Source: an uncultured Lachnospiraceae bacterium
GTDB taxonomy: Bacteria; Bacillota; Clostridia; Lachnospirales; Lachnospiraceae
Assembly (NCBI GenBank): GCA_934385475.1
Contig: CAKRPS010000057.1
Span: 1 to 12,727, forward strand
Direction: 5' to 3'
DNA: 12,727 nt
Shown here: positions 5,248 through 12,727 of the stretch, piece by piece
Layout of the letters: every line of letters starts with the position of its first letter
Numbering within the stretch: position 1 is the first letter of the stretch
Position numbers and translations under genes: made by a program
The notes under the pieces: generated by a model
The model's database searches: none
Seen by the model: the letters and a program-made list of their open reading frames with translations, nothing else
What the model was told of the DNA's origin: nothing

Positions 5248-8046
5248 CTATCTCGGAACCTCTACCATAATATATGCTTCTACAATATCAAGCTCCTGCA
5301 TCTTGTCAAAGCCGTCAAATACAAGACCACACTCATAGCCTGCCTTAACCTCCTTGACATCGTCTTTGAATCTCTTCAGGGATGCCAGTTCGCCTTCATA
5401 TATCTGCTCACCCTCTCTGGTGATACGGATCTTGCAGCCTCTCTGGAATACGCCGTCCAGCACATAAGAACCGGCAATATTACCGATTGCGGATGCCTTA
5501 AAGATCTGACGTACCTCTGCGTGGCCGATTACCTTTTCTTCATAGACAGGATCAAGCATACCCTTCATGGCTGCCTCAATATCCTCAATAGCCTGGTAAA
5601 TAACCTTATACAGTCTTACATCGACGCCCTCACGTTCTGCGATTGCCTTAGCTGTAGCATCCGGTCTTACATTAAATCCGATAATGATCGCGGAAGATGC
5701 GGAGGCAAGTGTCACATCGGACTCGTTGATCGCGCCAACGCCTCCGTGGATACATTTTACAACGACCTCTTCGTTGGAAAGCTTAAGCAGACTCTGCTTA
5801 ACGGCTTCCACACTACCCTGTACGTCTGCCTTGACGATCAGGTTCAGCTCCTTCAGATTGCCCTCCTGGATCTGGCTGAACAGGTCATCCAGAGACATTC
5901 TGGTCTTGGTATCTGCAATCATCTCTTCCTTATGCTGCGCCTTGTAGGTCTCTGCATAGGACTTCGCTGTCTTATCGTTCTCGTGTACGATAAATACCTC
6001 ACCGGCACTTGGCACATCGGAAAGACCCAGGATTTCTACCGGAGTAGAAGGACCTGCCTCCTTCACTCTTCTTCCCTTGTCATCCACCATAGCTCTTACC
6101 TTGCCATGGCTTGCACCTGCAGAAATAAAATCTCCCACATGCAGTGTACCCTTCTGTACAAGCACCGTGGCAACCGGTCCGCGTCCCTTATCCAGCTCAG
6201 CCTCGATGACAAGACCTCTTGCATTACGGTTCGGATTTGCCTTTAACTCAAGAATTTCCGCTGTCAGCAGGATTGTCTCAAGAAGGTTTTCGATTCCTTC
6301 ACCGGATTTTGCCGATACGGGAACAAACTCTGTCGATCCGCCCCAGTCTACCGGAATCAGCTCATATTCTGTCATTTCCTGTTTAACACGGTCGATATTG
6401 GCATTGGGCTTATCAATCTTGTTGACTGCTACAATAATCTCAATTCCTGCTGCCTTGGCATGGTTGATCGCCTCGATGGTCTGCGGCATTACACCGTCAT
6501 CTGCTGCCACTACAAGAACAGCAATATCTGTGGAATTGGCACCACGCATACGCATGGCCGTAAATGCCTCATGTCCCGGTGTATCCAGGAAAGTGATGCT
6601 CTCACCCTTTACATTGACTGTATAGGCACCGATTGCCTGTGTAATTCCACCTGCTTCTCTATCTGTCACATTAGTCTTACGGATTGCATCCAGAAGGGAA
6701 GTTTTACCGTGGTCTACGTGTCCCATTACACAGATGACGGGCGGTCTCTTGACCATATCTGCCTCGTCCTCTTCGTCCTCTTTCAGAAGTTCCTCGATTA
6801 CATCGATCTTCTCTTCCTTCTCACAGATGATCTCATATTCGATTGCGATATTCTCTGCATCCTCGAAGGAAATCTCAGAGTTCACCGTCACGATCTGTCC
6901 CTGTAAAAACAGCTTCTTGATGATCACAGAAGGCTGGATCTTCATCTTATCAGCCAGTTCTTTGATCGTCAGGCTCTCCGGAACCGTGATAACCTTGATC
7001 TGCTCTGTTTCCTTCTCTTCCACTTTCTTCTCCGGCTTGATAAATCTTCCGGCTTTGTTGCGGTTCTTTAATGCAGCTTCGTCCTCCTCATAGATCATAT
7101 CCTTCTTGGAGCGCTTGTCTCTGTCCGCATTTGCCCTGCGCTTTTCGTCTTCCCTGTGCTTCTCCATGTCCTTGCCGGGATTCTCGGGCATAAAGTCCTT
7201 CTGACCGTTATTTTTCTTAAATCGATTGTCCGGCCCGCCATTTCCTCTCTGAGGGCGGTCATTATTTCCATTGCCGCGGTTAAAGCCTGAAGGAGCACCG
7301 CCGCCCCGACGATCATTCTGATTGTTGTTATAGCCCCCGCGATTCTGGTTTTCATTTCTTCTGTTATCGCCGCCATAGCTTCTTCTCTCCTGATTACCCT
7401 GCCGCTGTGTTCCTGCTGGACGGTCCTGATTTACCGGGCGGTCCTGATTTGTAGGACGTTCCTGGTTCGCAGGGCGCTCATTTGCCTGCCGCTGCTGTCT
7501 TTCCATATTTTCCTTGTCACGTCTTTGCTGCTCAAGTCTGCGCTCCTGCTGCTGACGCTGACGCACCTCATACGGCTCTGCTGTCACCGGAATAGGCTTC
7601 TGAGTCGGTCTGATGATCTTATGCGGTACGTTCTGTGCCTGCACCGGACGTGCACCGTTGTTCTTCGGCCTTCTGTCGCCGTAGCCACCGTTGCCATTGC
7701 CGCCCTGATTGTTCTGTGCGGGGCGTTGTCCCTGCATCTTGGAATTATGAGGGTTGCTCACGAAGATAATCTTCTTCTTTTTGGGTGCCTCCGTCTTCTG
7801 TGCCGCCTCTTTTTCCTGTCCTTTGTCCTCCGCTTTGGCCGGAGCTGCCTTCTCTTCCACAGGAGCTTCTACCTTTGCGGGTTCTTCTTTCTTACCAAAA
7901 TGATTTCTTACGGCTGCGATCGCCTCATCCTCGATGGAACTCTGCGCTGCCTTCACTTCATATCCTTTATCCTGCAAAAAAGCAATCAGCTCCTTGCTCT
8001 GCTTCTCAAGCTCCTTTGCCAGCTCATGTACCTTCATTTTCGCCAT
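5248..8046 (-). CDS. infB: Translation initiation factor IF-2
   Basis: About 932 aa, longer than Bacillus IF2 (about 716) because of a long N-terminal linker. IF2 is the GTPase that brings initiator fMet-tRNA to the 30S subunit and promotes subunit joining. Residues 4-50 are a first IF2_N domain. About 60-340 is low-complexity, rich in Arg, Asn, Gln and Gly. A second IF2_N lies near 355-410. The G domain has GHVDHGKT (442-449), [13 protein letters not shown] (488-492), NKID (542-545) and SAKSGEG. The beta-barrel domains and fMet-tRNA-binding C-terminus follow. The start [13 protein letters not shown] has GGAGGT 8 nt upstream; an in-frame TTG (8061) would place that site inside the gene and is rejected. 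It is 15 nt after ylxQ. Confidence 0.98.
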   Translation of the reverse strand: MAKMKVHELAKELEKQSKELIAFLQDKGYEVKAAQSSIEDEAIAAVRNHFGKKEEPAKVEAPVEEKAAPAKAEDKGQEKEAAQKTEAPKKKKIIFVSNPHNSKMQGQRPAQNNQGGNGNGGYGDRRPKNNGARPVQAQNVPHKIIRPTQKPIPVTAEPYEVRQRQQQERRLEQQRRDKENMERQQRQANERPANQERPTNQDRPVNQDRPAGTQRQGNQERRSYGGDNRRNENQNRGGYNNNQNDRRGGGAPSGFNRGNGNNDRPQRGNGGPDNRFKKNNGQKDFMPENPGKDMEKHREDEKRRANADRDKRSKKDMIYEEDEAALKNRNKAGRFIKPEKKVEEKETEQIKVITVPESLTIKELADKMKIQPSVIIKKLFLQGQIVTVNSEISFEDAENIAIEYEIICEKEEKIDVIEELLKEDEEDEADMVKRPPVICVMGHVDHGKTSLLDAIRKTNVTDREAGGITQAIGAYTVNVKGESITFLDTPGHEAFTAMRMRGANSTDIAVLVVAADDGVMPQTIEAINHAKAAGIEIIVAVNKIDKPNANIDRVKQEMTEYELIPVDWGGSTEFVPVSAKSGEGIENLLETILLTAEILELKANPNRNARGLVIEAELDKGRGPVATVLVQKGTLHVGDFISAGASHGKVRAMVDDKGRRVKEAGPSTPVEILGLSDVPSAGEVFIVHENDKTAKSYAETYKAQHKEEMIADTKTRMSLDDLFSQIQEGNLKELNLIVKADVQGSVEAVKQSLLKLSNEEVVVKCIHGGVGAINESDVTLASASSAIIIGFNVRPDATAKAIAEREGVDVRLYKVIYQAIEDIEAAMKGMLDPVYEEKVIGHAEVRQIFKASAIGNIAGSYVLDGVFQRGCKIRITREGEQIYEGELASLKRFKDDVKEVKAGYECGLVFDGFDKMQELDIVEAYIMVEVPR
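7411..7492 (-). repeat. 18-bp tandem repeat within infB linker
   Basis: The unit CGGTCCTGATTT and relatives start at 7421, 7439, 7457 and 7475, a strict 18-bp period. They encode a 6-residue repeat of the form NQ(E/D)RP(A/T/V), roughly residues 186-212 of IF2, with more degenerate units on one side. Such repeats can expand or contract by slippage without changing the reading frame. Confidence 0.8.
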
Positions 8047-8061
8047 GCTCACTACCTCCAA

Positions 8062-8421
8062 CTATCTCGATTCCTGCAACTGCTCCGCGCAGTCTTCCGA
8101 ATCCTTCAAATGTTTCTGTATCGAATCTGCAAATCCCACATCTGTCACCGCCAGAGAAGTTCGCTCTTCCTTCCCCATCGCATGCCCCAGCACTTCCTTT
8201 TCTCCGTATATCAGGTAGGGCACCTCATAGAATTTACACATATTACTGAATTTCTTCTTGGTGTTATCGGAGGCATCCCGGGCTATCATGACCAGACATG
8301 CCTTACCGCTTTTGACCGCCTGCTCTGTTGCAAATCCTCCACTGACAACATTTCTGGAGCGTGTGGCCAGCCCCAGGAGCGACAACACCTTATCCGGTCT
8401 GCCTGCGCTATTGTGACTCAT
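8062..8421 (-). CDS. ylxQ: L7Ae/L30e-type RNA-binding protein YlxQ
   Basis: About 119 aa. This belongs to the L7Ae/L30e/S12e/Gadd45 fold that binds kink-turn RNA; the Firmicutes member between rnpM and infB is called YlxQ. Supporting blocks are LSLLGLATRSRNVVSGGFAT near the N-terminus, KACLVMIARDASDNTKKKF in the middle and YEVPYLIYGEKEVLGHAMGK, followed by a conserved TSLAVTD. The ATG at 8421 lies inside the end of rnpM (14-nt overlap) with GGAG about 10 nt upstream, which suggests translational coupling. A longer frame from 8451 is possible but lacks family support. The precise RNA target is unknown. Confidence 0.92.
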   Translation of the reverse strand: MSHNSAGRPDKVLSLLGLATRSRNVVSGGFATEQAVKSGKACLVMIARDASDNTKKKFSNMCKFYEVPYLIYGEKEVLGHAMGKEERTSLAVTDVGFADSIQKHLKDSEDCAEQLQESR

Positions 8422-8677
8422 TTTCCACAAACTCCTTCTCCAGTTCTTCATACACTTCCTGCGGAATCGACATCTTAAAGGATCTCTCCAGTCCTTTATT
8501 TTTCCGCGCCTTCTGCAGACACTCGGCTGACTTACAAAGATAAGCCCCTCTGCCGTTCTTCTTGCCGGTCATGTCTAACAGGATCGGTCCCTCCGCACTT
8601 TTCAGAACCCTCATCATCTCTTTCTTATCCTTCATCTCGCCACAGCCCACACACTGCCGCATGGGGATTTTCTTCAT
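8408..8677 (-). CDS. rnpM: RNase P modulator RnpM (YlxR, DUF448)
   Basis: About 89 aa, the usual length for the YlxR family. Recent work on the Bacillus protein describes it as an RNA-binding modulator of RNase P, renamed RnpM; I rely on memory for that. Visible signature: RQCVGCGEMKDKKEMMRV with Cys9 and Cys12, then GRGAYLC (42-48) and Cys53, four cysteines in two pairs that could bind metal, and a basic stretch at 57-64. GGTGGG lies just before the chosen ATG. An upstream ATG (8701) would add 8 residues and place that site inside the gene. It follows nusA by 57 nt and overlaps ylxQ. Confidence 0.92.
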   Translation of the reverse strand: MKKIPMRQCVGCGEMKDKKEMMRVLKSAEGPILLDMTGKKNGRGAYLCKSAECLQKARKNKGLERSFKMSIPQEVYEELEKEFVENESQ

Positions 8678-8734
8678 TGTCCCACCGCCTTTCTGCTGCA
8701 TCTGTTCTTATTTCATATGAAACTGTGCAGATGC

Positions 8735-9919
8735 TTATTCATCTATTTCAGCGTTTTCCGTACTTTCTGTCTCTTCTGCCTCGTAAGACTCCTGCACTTC
8801 TTCCTCAGCCGGATACTCTTCATCATATCCTTCTTCGTACTCATCCTCGTCATAGACATAGTCTTCATACCGGAATCCAGGTGCATCCTTTGCCTGTGTC
8901 TCACTCTTAATATCAATCTTGTAGCCGGTCAGTCTTGCTGCCAGTCTCGCATTCTGTCCTTCCTTACCGATTGCAAGGGAAAGCTGATAATCCGGTACAA
9001 CTACCTTCGCTGTCTTCTCGTCCGGATCAGCAAATACAGCAACGATCTTTGCCGGGGAAAGAGCATTCTGGATCAGGTTACCCGGATTCTCATCCCAGTT
9101 GACAATATCGATCTTCTCACCGCAGAGTTCATCCACAATGGAATTGACTCTGGCACCGTTGATACCTACGCAGGCTCCCACCGCATCCACATTCGGATTG
9201 TTGGAACGAACTGCAATCTTGGTTCTGCTTCCGGCCTCTCTGGCAATGCTCATGATCTCTACGGTTCCGTCCTTGATCTCCGTAACCTCTGCCTCGAACA
9301 GTCTCTTTACGAGCTCCGGATGGGTACGGCTTACCAGAATCCTCGGCCCCTTCGGTGTGTTCTTAACCTCGAGGATATATACCTTGATACGGTCTGTCGG
9401 TTTGAAGTTCTCTCCTCTGACCTGCTCGCTCTCATTCAGGATGGCATCTGCTTTTCCCAGATTGATAGAGATGTTTCTTCCGATATAGCGCTGTACGATT
9501 CCCGTTACAACATCTCTCTCTTTCTCAAAATACTGGTTGTAGATAACACTTCTCTCTTCCTCACGAATCTTCTGCAGGATCACATTCTTTGCGTTCTGTG
9601 TTGCGATTCGTCCAAATTCTTTAGACTTGATCTCTACATGGAGCATGTCGCCAAGCTTTGCCTTCTTGGAGATCTTCTGTGCATCCTCCAGAGAGATCTG
9701 CAACACGTCATCCTCCACCTCTTCAACCACTTCCTTCTCCGCATAGCAGAGAAAATCACAGGTATCTCTGTCAATCTCTACCTTTACGTTATCTGCCTTT
9801 CCGAAGTGATTCTTGCAGGCCGTGATCAGCGAATTTTCAATCGCCTCAAAAAGAGTCTCCTTGCTGATCTCTTTCTCTTTTTCAAGAATGTCAAGTGCCT
9901 CCATTAACTCCTTATTCAT
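8735..9919 (-). CDS. nusA: Transcription termination/antitermination factor NusA
   Basis: A 394-aa protein. NusA binds RNA polymerase and nascent RNA, stimulating pausing and intrinsic termination. The N-terminal polymerase-binding domain covers about 1-125, S1 about 135-200, and two KH domains follow with GxxG loops at 252-255 (GING) and 318-321 (GKEG). The E. coli C-terminal acidic repeats are absent, as in other Firmicutes. Instead residues 350-394 form a tail of Glu, Asp and Tyr that is longer than in the roughly 371-aa Bacillus protein. The start has AGGAGG 10 nt upstream. It follows rimP by 45 nt. The leader upstream of rimP holds an intrinsic terminator, consistent with NusA-dependent autoregulation known in Bacillus. 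Confidence 0.98.
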   Translation of the reverse strand: MNKELMEALDILEKEKEISKETLFEAIENSLITACKNHFGKADNVKVEIDRDTCDFLCYAEKEVVEEVEDDVLQISLEDAQKISKKAKLGDMLHVEIKSKEFGRIATQNAKNVILQKIREEERSVIYNQYFEKERDVVTGIVQRYIGRNISINLGKADAILNESEQVRGENFKPTDRIKVYILEVKNTPKGPRILVSRTHPELVKRLFEAEVTEIKDGTVEIMSIAREAGSRTKIAVRSNNPNVDAVGACVGINGARVNSIVDELCGEKIDIVNWDENPGNLIQNALSPAKIVAVFADPDEKTAKVVVPDYQLSLAIGKEGQNARLAARLTGYKIDIKSETQAKDAPGFRYEDYVYDEDEYEEGYDEEYPAEEEVQESYEAEETESTENAEIDE

Positions 9920-9964
9920 TTTCCGTTATCCTCCTATTCTATCTCCGTATTTTAACAATATCCT

Positions 9965-10429
9965 CTAAAAATCCAGTGCAAGCCGGATCAGTGCGATCTC
10001 TTTTCTCTCAAAAGTCCGTTCGCCCTGTTCCTCTTCTATCGTCACCGTCCTGTCGTCAAAGCTCTTCAAGACACCGCAAAATTCTTTCTGCTTATCGATC
10101 GGCTTATAGGTTTTGATCTCCACCTCTTGTCCGAGACTCTTCTCCAGATGTCTGTCTTTTTTCAGGGTTCTTCCAAGCCCCGGGCTGCTGACCTCCAGAA
10201 TGTAGGCATCCTCTATGAAGTCCGTCCGATCCAGTTCGTCCGACAACGCTCTGCTGACATTCTCACAGTCATTGATATTAACGCCTTCCGGCTTGTCAAT
10301 ATATGCTCTGAGATACCAGTCATTGCCTTCTTTTACATATTCCACATCATAGATGTCTACACCGTTCTTCTCCGCAATGGGAAGTAAAAGTTCTTCCGTC
10401 TTTGCTTCATAGCTTTCTCTCTTTGACAT
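9965..10429 (-). CDS. rimP: Ribosome maturation factor RimP
   Basis: A 154-aa protein of usual RimP length. RimP binds the 30S precursor and helps central pseudoknot and S12/S5-region assembly. Recognisable parts are the N-terminal helix ending ELLLPIAEKNGVDIYDVEYV, GNDWYLRAYIDKPEGVNIND, and the hallmark EVSSPGLGRTLKKDRH near 79-94. The Sm-like C-terminal domain covers about 98-150. GGGAGG lies 5 nt before the ATG. It is the first gene of the operon, preceded by a promoter, a terminator hairpin and two direct repeats. Confidence 0.96.
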   Translation of the reverse strand: MSKRESYEAKTEELLLPIAEKNGVDIYDVEYVKEGNDWYLRAYIDKPEGVNINDCENVSRALSDELDRTDFIEDAYILEVSSPGLGRTLKKDRHLEKSLGQEVEIKTYKPIDKQKEFCGVLKSFDDRTVTIEEEQGERTFERKEIALIRLALDF

Positions 10430-10463
10430 GTTTTCCTCCCGCTTTTTCGTTTGCGTGTTCTGA

Positions 10464-10496
10464 TTTCCTATTACACACGAGCATTTTCCTATTACA
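10464..10496 (-). repeat. Two direct repeats in the rimP leader
   Basis: TTTCCTATTACA occurs at 10464-10475 and 10485-10496, a perfect 12-bp match with a 21-bp period, or two helical turns. In the minus-strand leader the repeats read TGTAATAGGAAA. They begin just after the terminator U-tract and end 34 nt before rimP. CGTGT/ACACG could place the second copy in a hairpin loop. The function is unknown; a protein or RNA-binding site is possible. Confidence 0.7.
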
Positions 10497-10497
10497 T

Positions 10498-10526
10498 AAA
10501 AAAGTGGACTCGCAAGCCCACTTTTT
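10498..10526 (-). terminator. Intrinsic terminator hairpin in the rimP-nusA leader (attenuator)
   Basis: On the minus strand AAAAAGTGG pairs with CCACTTTTT. Three more pairs, G-U, C-G and U-A, close a TGCG loop, giving a 12-bp stem followed by a run of six T. It is also terminator-like on the plus strand, but there one inner pair is lost. The predicted rimP promoter lies about 20 bp upstream, so the hairpin is transcribed before rimP. NusA-dependent termination in the Bacillus ylxS-nusA leader is known, and this fits that pattern. Confidence 0.75.
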
Positions 10527-10553
10527 ACCTTCGTAACATCTTAAATCTTATAA

Positions 10554-10582
10554 AGTATAGCACCGTTACAATTTCTTTGCAA
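10554..10582 (-). promoter_or_regulatory. Promoter of the rimP-nusA-infB operon
   Basis: On the minus strand TTGCAA (10577-10582) and TATACT (10554-10559) are 17 bp apart, and TGC precedes the -10 as an extended element. Transcription would start near 10547, giving a leader of about 118 nt that contains the terminator hairpin and the two direct repeats. Confidence 0.65.
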
Positions 10583-10641
10583 GGCTTTGGTTTAAAAAAC
10601 TTGAAATACCTGTCAGGTTATCCAAATATTGACACATCTTT

Positions 10642-10670
10642 TTGCATCTATTACTCTATTACTATATATA
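10642..10670 (+). promoter_or_regulatory. Possible promoter of the divergent membrane gene
   Basis: TTGCAT (10642-10647) and TATATA (10665-10670) are 17 bp apart, which would start transcription near 10677, some 23 nt before the ATG. A perfect TTGACA at 10629-10634 is nearby but has no good -10 at 17 bp. The choice is uncertain. Confidence 0.4.
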
Positions 10671-10699
10671 CTTCAAATCGCTCAGAAACGGAGACTACC

Positions 10700-12595
10700 A
10701 TGAACAAAAAGATAAATTTCACGTTACTTTGCCACCTTTTCCAAAGCTTTCTTACCACCTGGGCACTGATGAAAGCTGCCCGCATGGAACCCGGCAACAT
10801 CCTCACTTTTGTCTTTTTTCTTCTGGTCTTTTTCTTTTACCGCCACGTGAGCAGACGGCTTAATCAGGTAAATCTCTTTTTACTGGATCAGTCCCGGATT
10901 GCCCCGGATATCGAAGAAGATTCTATTGTACATTCCGCAAACACCAACCGTGTTTCCCTGATCCTTTCCCTGATCTTTACCCTGCTGTACATGCTGGTAG
11001 ATTATCCACACTATATTGAATTGCTCACGAACAGCGCTTTCCGTCTGGGTATCATAGCGATCACCTTCAGCGGATTTACTATCCTGTTTTATTATCTTCT
11101 GAAGTTTCTCTTCTCCTACACCTGCAATATCTCACGGCTGGAGGAGGTTCTTCTCACCCGGTATCAGAACACACCCTACCAATGTTCCTGCCGGAACCAG
11201 AAGCTGTCCGTTGTTCTTTCTGCTCTCGTCAACTTCTACAGGAACCACACAGCGCTCAGTTCATTCCTGATCTGTCTTCTGTGCTGGCTTCCGTATTATC
11301 TCTATCAATATCCCGGCATTATGACTCCGGACAGTATCAATCAGTTCGAGCAGGTTCTGGGTGTAATTCCCTACAACAATCATCATCCCTGGTCCCACAC
11401 TATGATATTTGCCCTTCTCTATAAGGCTGCTTTTGCGATTACCGGAGATATGGTTGTCTCTGTCGGTTTCTATACCCTGGTACAAATGTGTCTGCTCTCC
11501 GCAAGTATGGCTTTCTTTATCAGCACTCTCCGTCAGCAAAGGATTCGTCCTTTTATCCTTTTACTGTTCACCGCCTTCTATGCCCTGATCCCCTATCATG
11601 CCGTCTTTTCCGTAACTATCTGGAAAGATATTCCGTTCGCAGCGGCTGTGCTGTTTTTCAGCTGCCTGCTTCTGCGCCTGATCCTTCACAAAAGCCTTCG
11701 GGCTCATGAAATGGTACTTTTTCTGCTCTCCGGCATGATGATCTGTCTGTTCCGCAGCAATGGCTGGTATGCGTTTCTTGTCGTTGTTCCTTTCCTGCTG
11801 TTCTTTTTCCGGAAACAAAAAAGACAGGTCTATCCCTGTCTGCTTGTGACGCTGTTTCTCTGCGTCCTTATCAAATACCCGGTTATGAACCATTTTCAGG
11901 TGACACAGCCCGATCTGATTGAATCACTCTGTATCCCGACCCAGCAGATTGCCGCGGTACTCTGTAACGACCGTGAACTGACTACAGAAGAACGCAGCCT
12001 GATCGAGAACGTAGTTGATCTGACCTATATCAAAGACCTGTACAATCCAACCTTCGCCGACAACATGAAGGAACTCGTGCGAGCCGGCAATCCGGAATAT
12101 CTCGCCTCCCACAAAAAGGAATTTTTGCAGCTTTGGATATCTCTTGGCCTTCGCTACCCTAAGGACTATCTGGACTCCTACATTAAGCAGACCTATGGTT
12201 ACTGGTATCCAGACTCTTTCTATCTCGTAGCCGAGGCAGAGGGTGTCAGTGCCACAGAGCTCGGTGTCTCCACCAGACATCTGATCGGCGGGCCCCTCGT
12301 CGTCAAGGGAAAAGAAATTGCCATTAAGCTGGGAAGTATCGTTCCCATCTATGGCATGCTCTGGAGTATGGGTGTTGCCTGCTGGTTTCTTCTCTTTAGC
12401 GTGGGAACCGTCCTTGTACGGCGTGAGATGCGTAAGCTCCTGTGCTATCTGCCAAGTATCCTTCTCCTTCTTACGGTGCTGATCGCCACGCCGGTTGCCA
12501 CAGAATTCCGCTATGTCTATTTTATGGTATACAGCATGCCATTTTATCTGATAACAGCCATGCTGCCGTATCAGTCCGATAAATCAGCACAGTAG
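10700..12595 (+). CDS. Polytopic membrane protein, DUF6020-like, possible GT-C-fold glycosyltransferase
   Basis: A 631-aa protein with roughly 14 hydrophobic segments. These fall near 7-49, 86-139, 185-203, 235-392 and 552-622. A soluble region of about 150 residues (395-545) is probably outside the membrane. Conserved-looking blocks are PGIMTPDSINQ (205-215, Asp211), NNHHPWSH (226-233), IWKDIPF (308-313), FRSNGWYAF (351-359) and ATEFRYVYF (600-608). A charged Asp after an early helix and a late Arg-Tyr motif recall GT-C enzymes using polyprenyl-linked sugars. I recognise the pattern as DUF6020-like from memory; enzyme activity is inferred. ATG 10700 was chosen because CGGAG lies 6 nt upstream; the frame extends upstream only through promoter and terminator sequence. 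It is divergent from rimP and functionally unrelated to it. Confidence 0.7.
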   Translation: MNKKINFTLLCHLFQSFLTTWALMKAARMEPGNILTFVFFLLVFFFYRHVSRRLNQVNLFLLDQSRIAPDIEEDSIVHSANTNRVSLILSLIFTLLYMLVDYPHYIELLTNSAFRLGIIAITFSGFTILFYYLLKFLFSYTCNISRLEEVLLTRYQNTPYQCSCRNQKLSVVLSALVNFYRNHTALSSFLICLLCWLPYYLYQYPGIMTPDSINQFEQVLGVIPYNNHHPWSHTMIFALLYKAAFAITGDMVVSVGFYTLVQMCLLSASMAFFISTLRQQRIRPFILLLFTAFYALIPYHAVFSVTIWKDIPFAAAVLFFSCLLLRLILHKSLRAHEMVLFLLSGMMICLFRSNGWYAFLVVVPFLLFFFRKQKRQVYPCLLVTLFLCVLIKYPVMNHFQVTQPDLIESLCIPTQQIAAVLCNDRELTTEERSLIENVVDLTYIKDLYNPTFADNMKELVRAGNPEYLASHKKEFLQLWISLGLRYPKDYLDSYIKQTYGYWYPDSFYLVAEAEGVSATELGVSTRHLIGGPLVVKGKEIAIKLGSIVPIYGMLWSMGVACWFLLFSVGTVLVRREMRKLLCYLPSILLLLTVLIATPVATEFRYVYFMVYSMPFYLITAMLPYQSDKSAQ

Positions 12596-12727
12596 TTTCG
12601 CCACTTACTTACCACTTTTATAATAAGACCCAAATGGCACATAGACATTCCCATAAGTTATATATTAGCAACACATAAAAATCAATCTCAAAATAAACAT
12701 TGTAAATGAAAGGGAATGGTACAACTA

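Noticed and set aside
5233..6246. Long plus-strand open frame opposite infB.
   Set aside because: It is antisense to a highly conserved IF2 GTPase region and its product is low in recognisable motifs, so it is a shadow frame. The same holds for 7525-8478 and 8717-9907.
10464..10496. Repeat pair as a CRISPR remnant.
   Set aside because: Only two 12-nt copies with a 9-nt spacer, no cas genes, and a location inside an operon leader.
10451..10699. Upstream in-frame extension of the plus-strand membrane protein by 83 residues.
   Set aside because: It runs through the terminator, both promoters and the direct repeats, and lacks a good ribosome binding site. ATG 10700 has GGAG at proper spacing.
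12619..12624. TATAAT downstream of the membrane gene.
   Set aside because: No acceptable -35 at 16-18 bp, and no gene start follows within the window.

Overview
The window is most likely chromosomal DNA of a Clostridia member, probably a Lachnospiraceae (inference). The reasons are the Firmicutes-type order rimP-nusA-rnpM-ylxQ-infB-rbfA-nrnA-truB-ribF-(...)-rpsO, strong AGGAGG-type ribosome binding sites, consensus SigA-type promoters, and a divergent DUF6020-like membrane gene. No mobile element, CRISPR array, tRNA or rRNA was found.

Layout: almost everything is on the minus strand and reads from right to left. A promoter at 10554-10582 drives a leader containing an intrinsic terminator hairpin (10498-10526) and two copies of a 12-nt repeat (10464-10496). 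Then come rimP, nusA, rnpM (ylxR), ylxQ, infB, rbfA, nrnA, truB and ribF, with gaps of 65 nt or less and one overlap. These genes connect 30S maturation (RimP, RbfA), transcription elongation and termination (NusA), RNase P and RNA-binding accessory proteins (RnpM, YlxQ), translation initiation (IF2), nanoRNA and pAp turnover (NrnA), tRNA U55 modification (TruB) and FMN/FAD synthesis (RibF). GC-rich intercistronic hairpins without a good U-tract lie between infB and rbfA and between nrnA and truB.

Between ribF and rpsO sits a secreted SH3b-SH3b-NlpC/P60 cell-wall hydrolase gene (686-1783). It has its own textbook promoter and a WalR-box-like TGTAAC-N5-TGTAAC repeat in its leader. rpsO follows, with its own promoter, a structured leader suited to S15 autoregulation, and an intrinsic terminator at 217-266. 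Left of that terminator (1-216) there is no gene. The stretch holds two long hairpins (96-170 and 14-60) that may belong to the leader of the next minus-strand gene, which by conserved order would be pnp, outside the window.

On the plus strand, divergent from rimP, a 631-aa polytopic membrane protein (10700-12595) resembles DUF6020/GT-C-type proteins. The last 132 bases (12596-12727) hold no gene or convincing terminator.

No clearly new multi-gene system is visible. The most interesting material is regulatory: the rimP-nusA leader attenuator with its repeats, the WalR-like box on the hydrolase gene placed inside a translation operon, a palindrome inside the rpsO promoter spacer, and the paired hairpins at the left edge.
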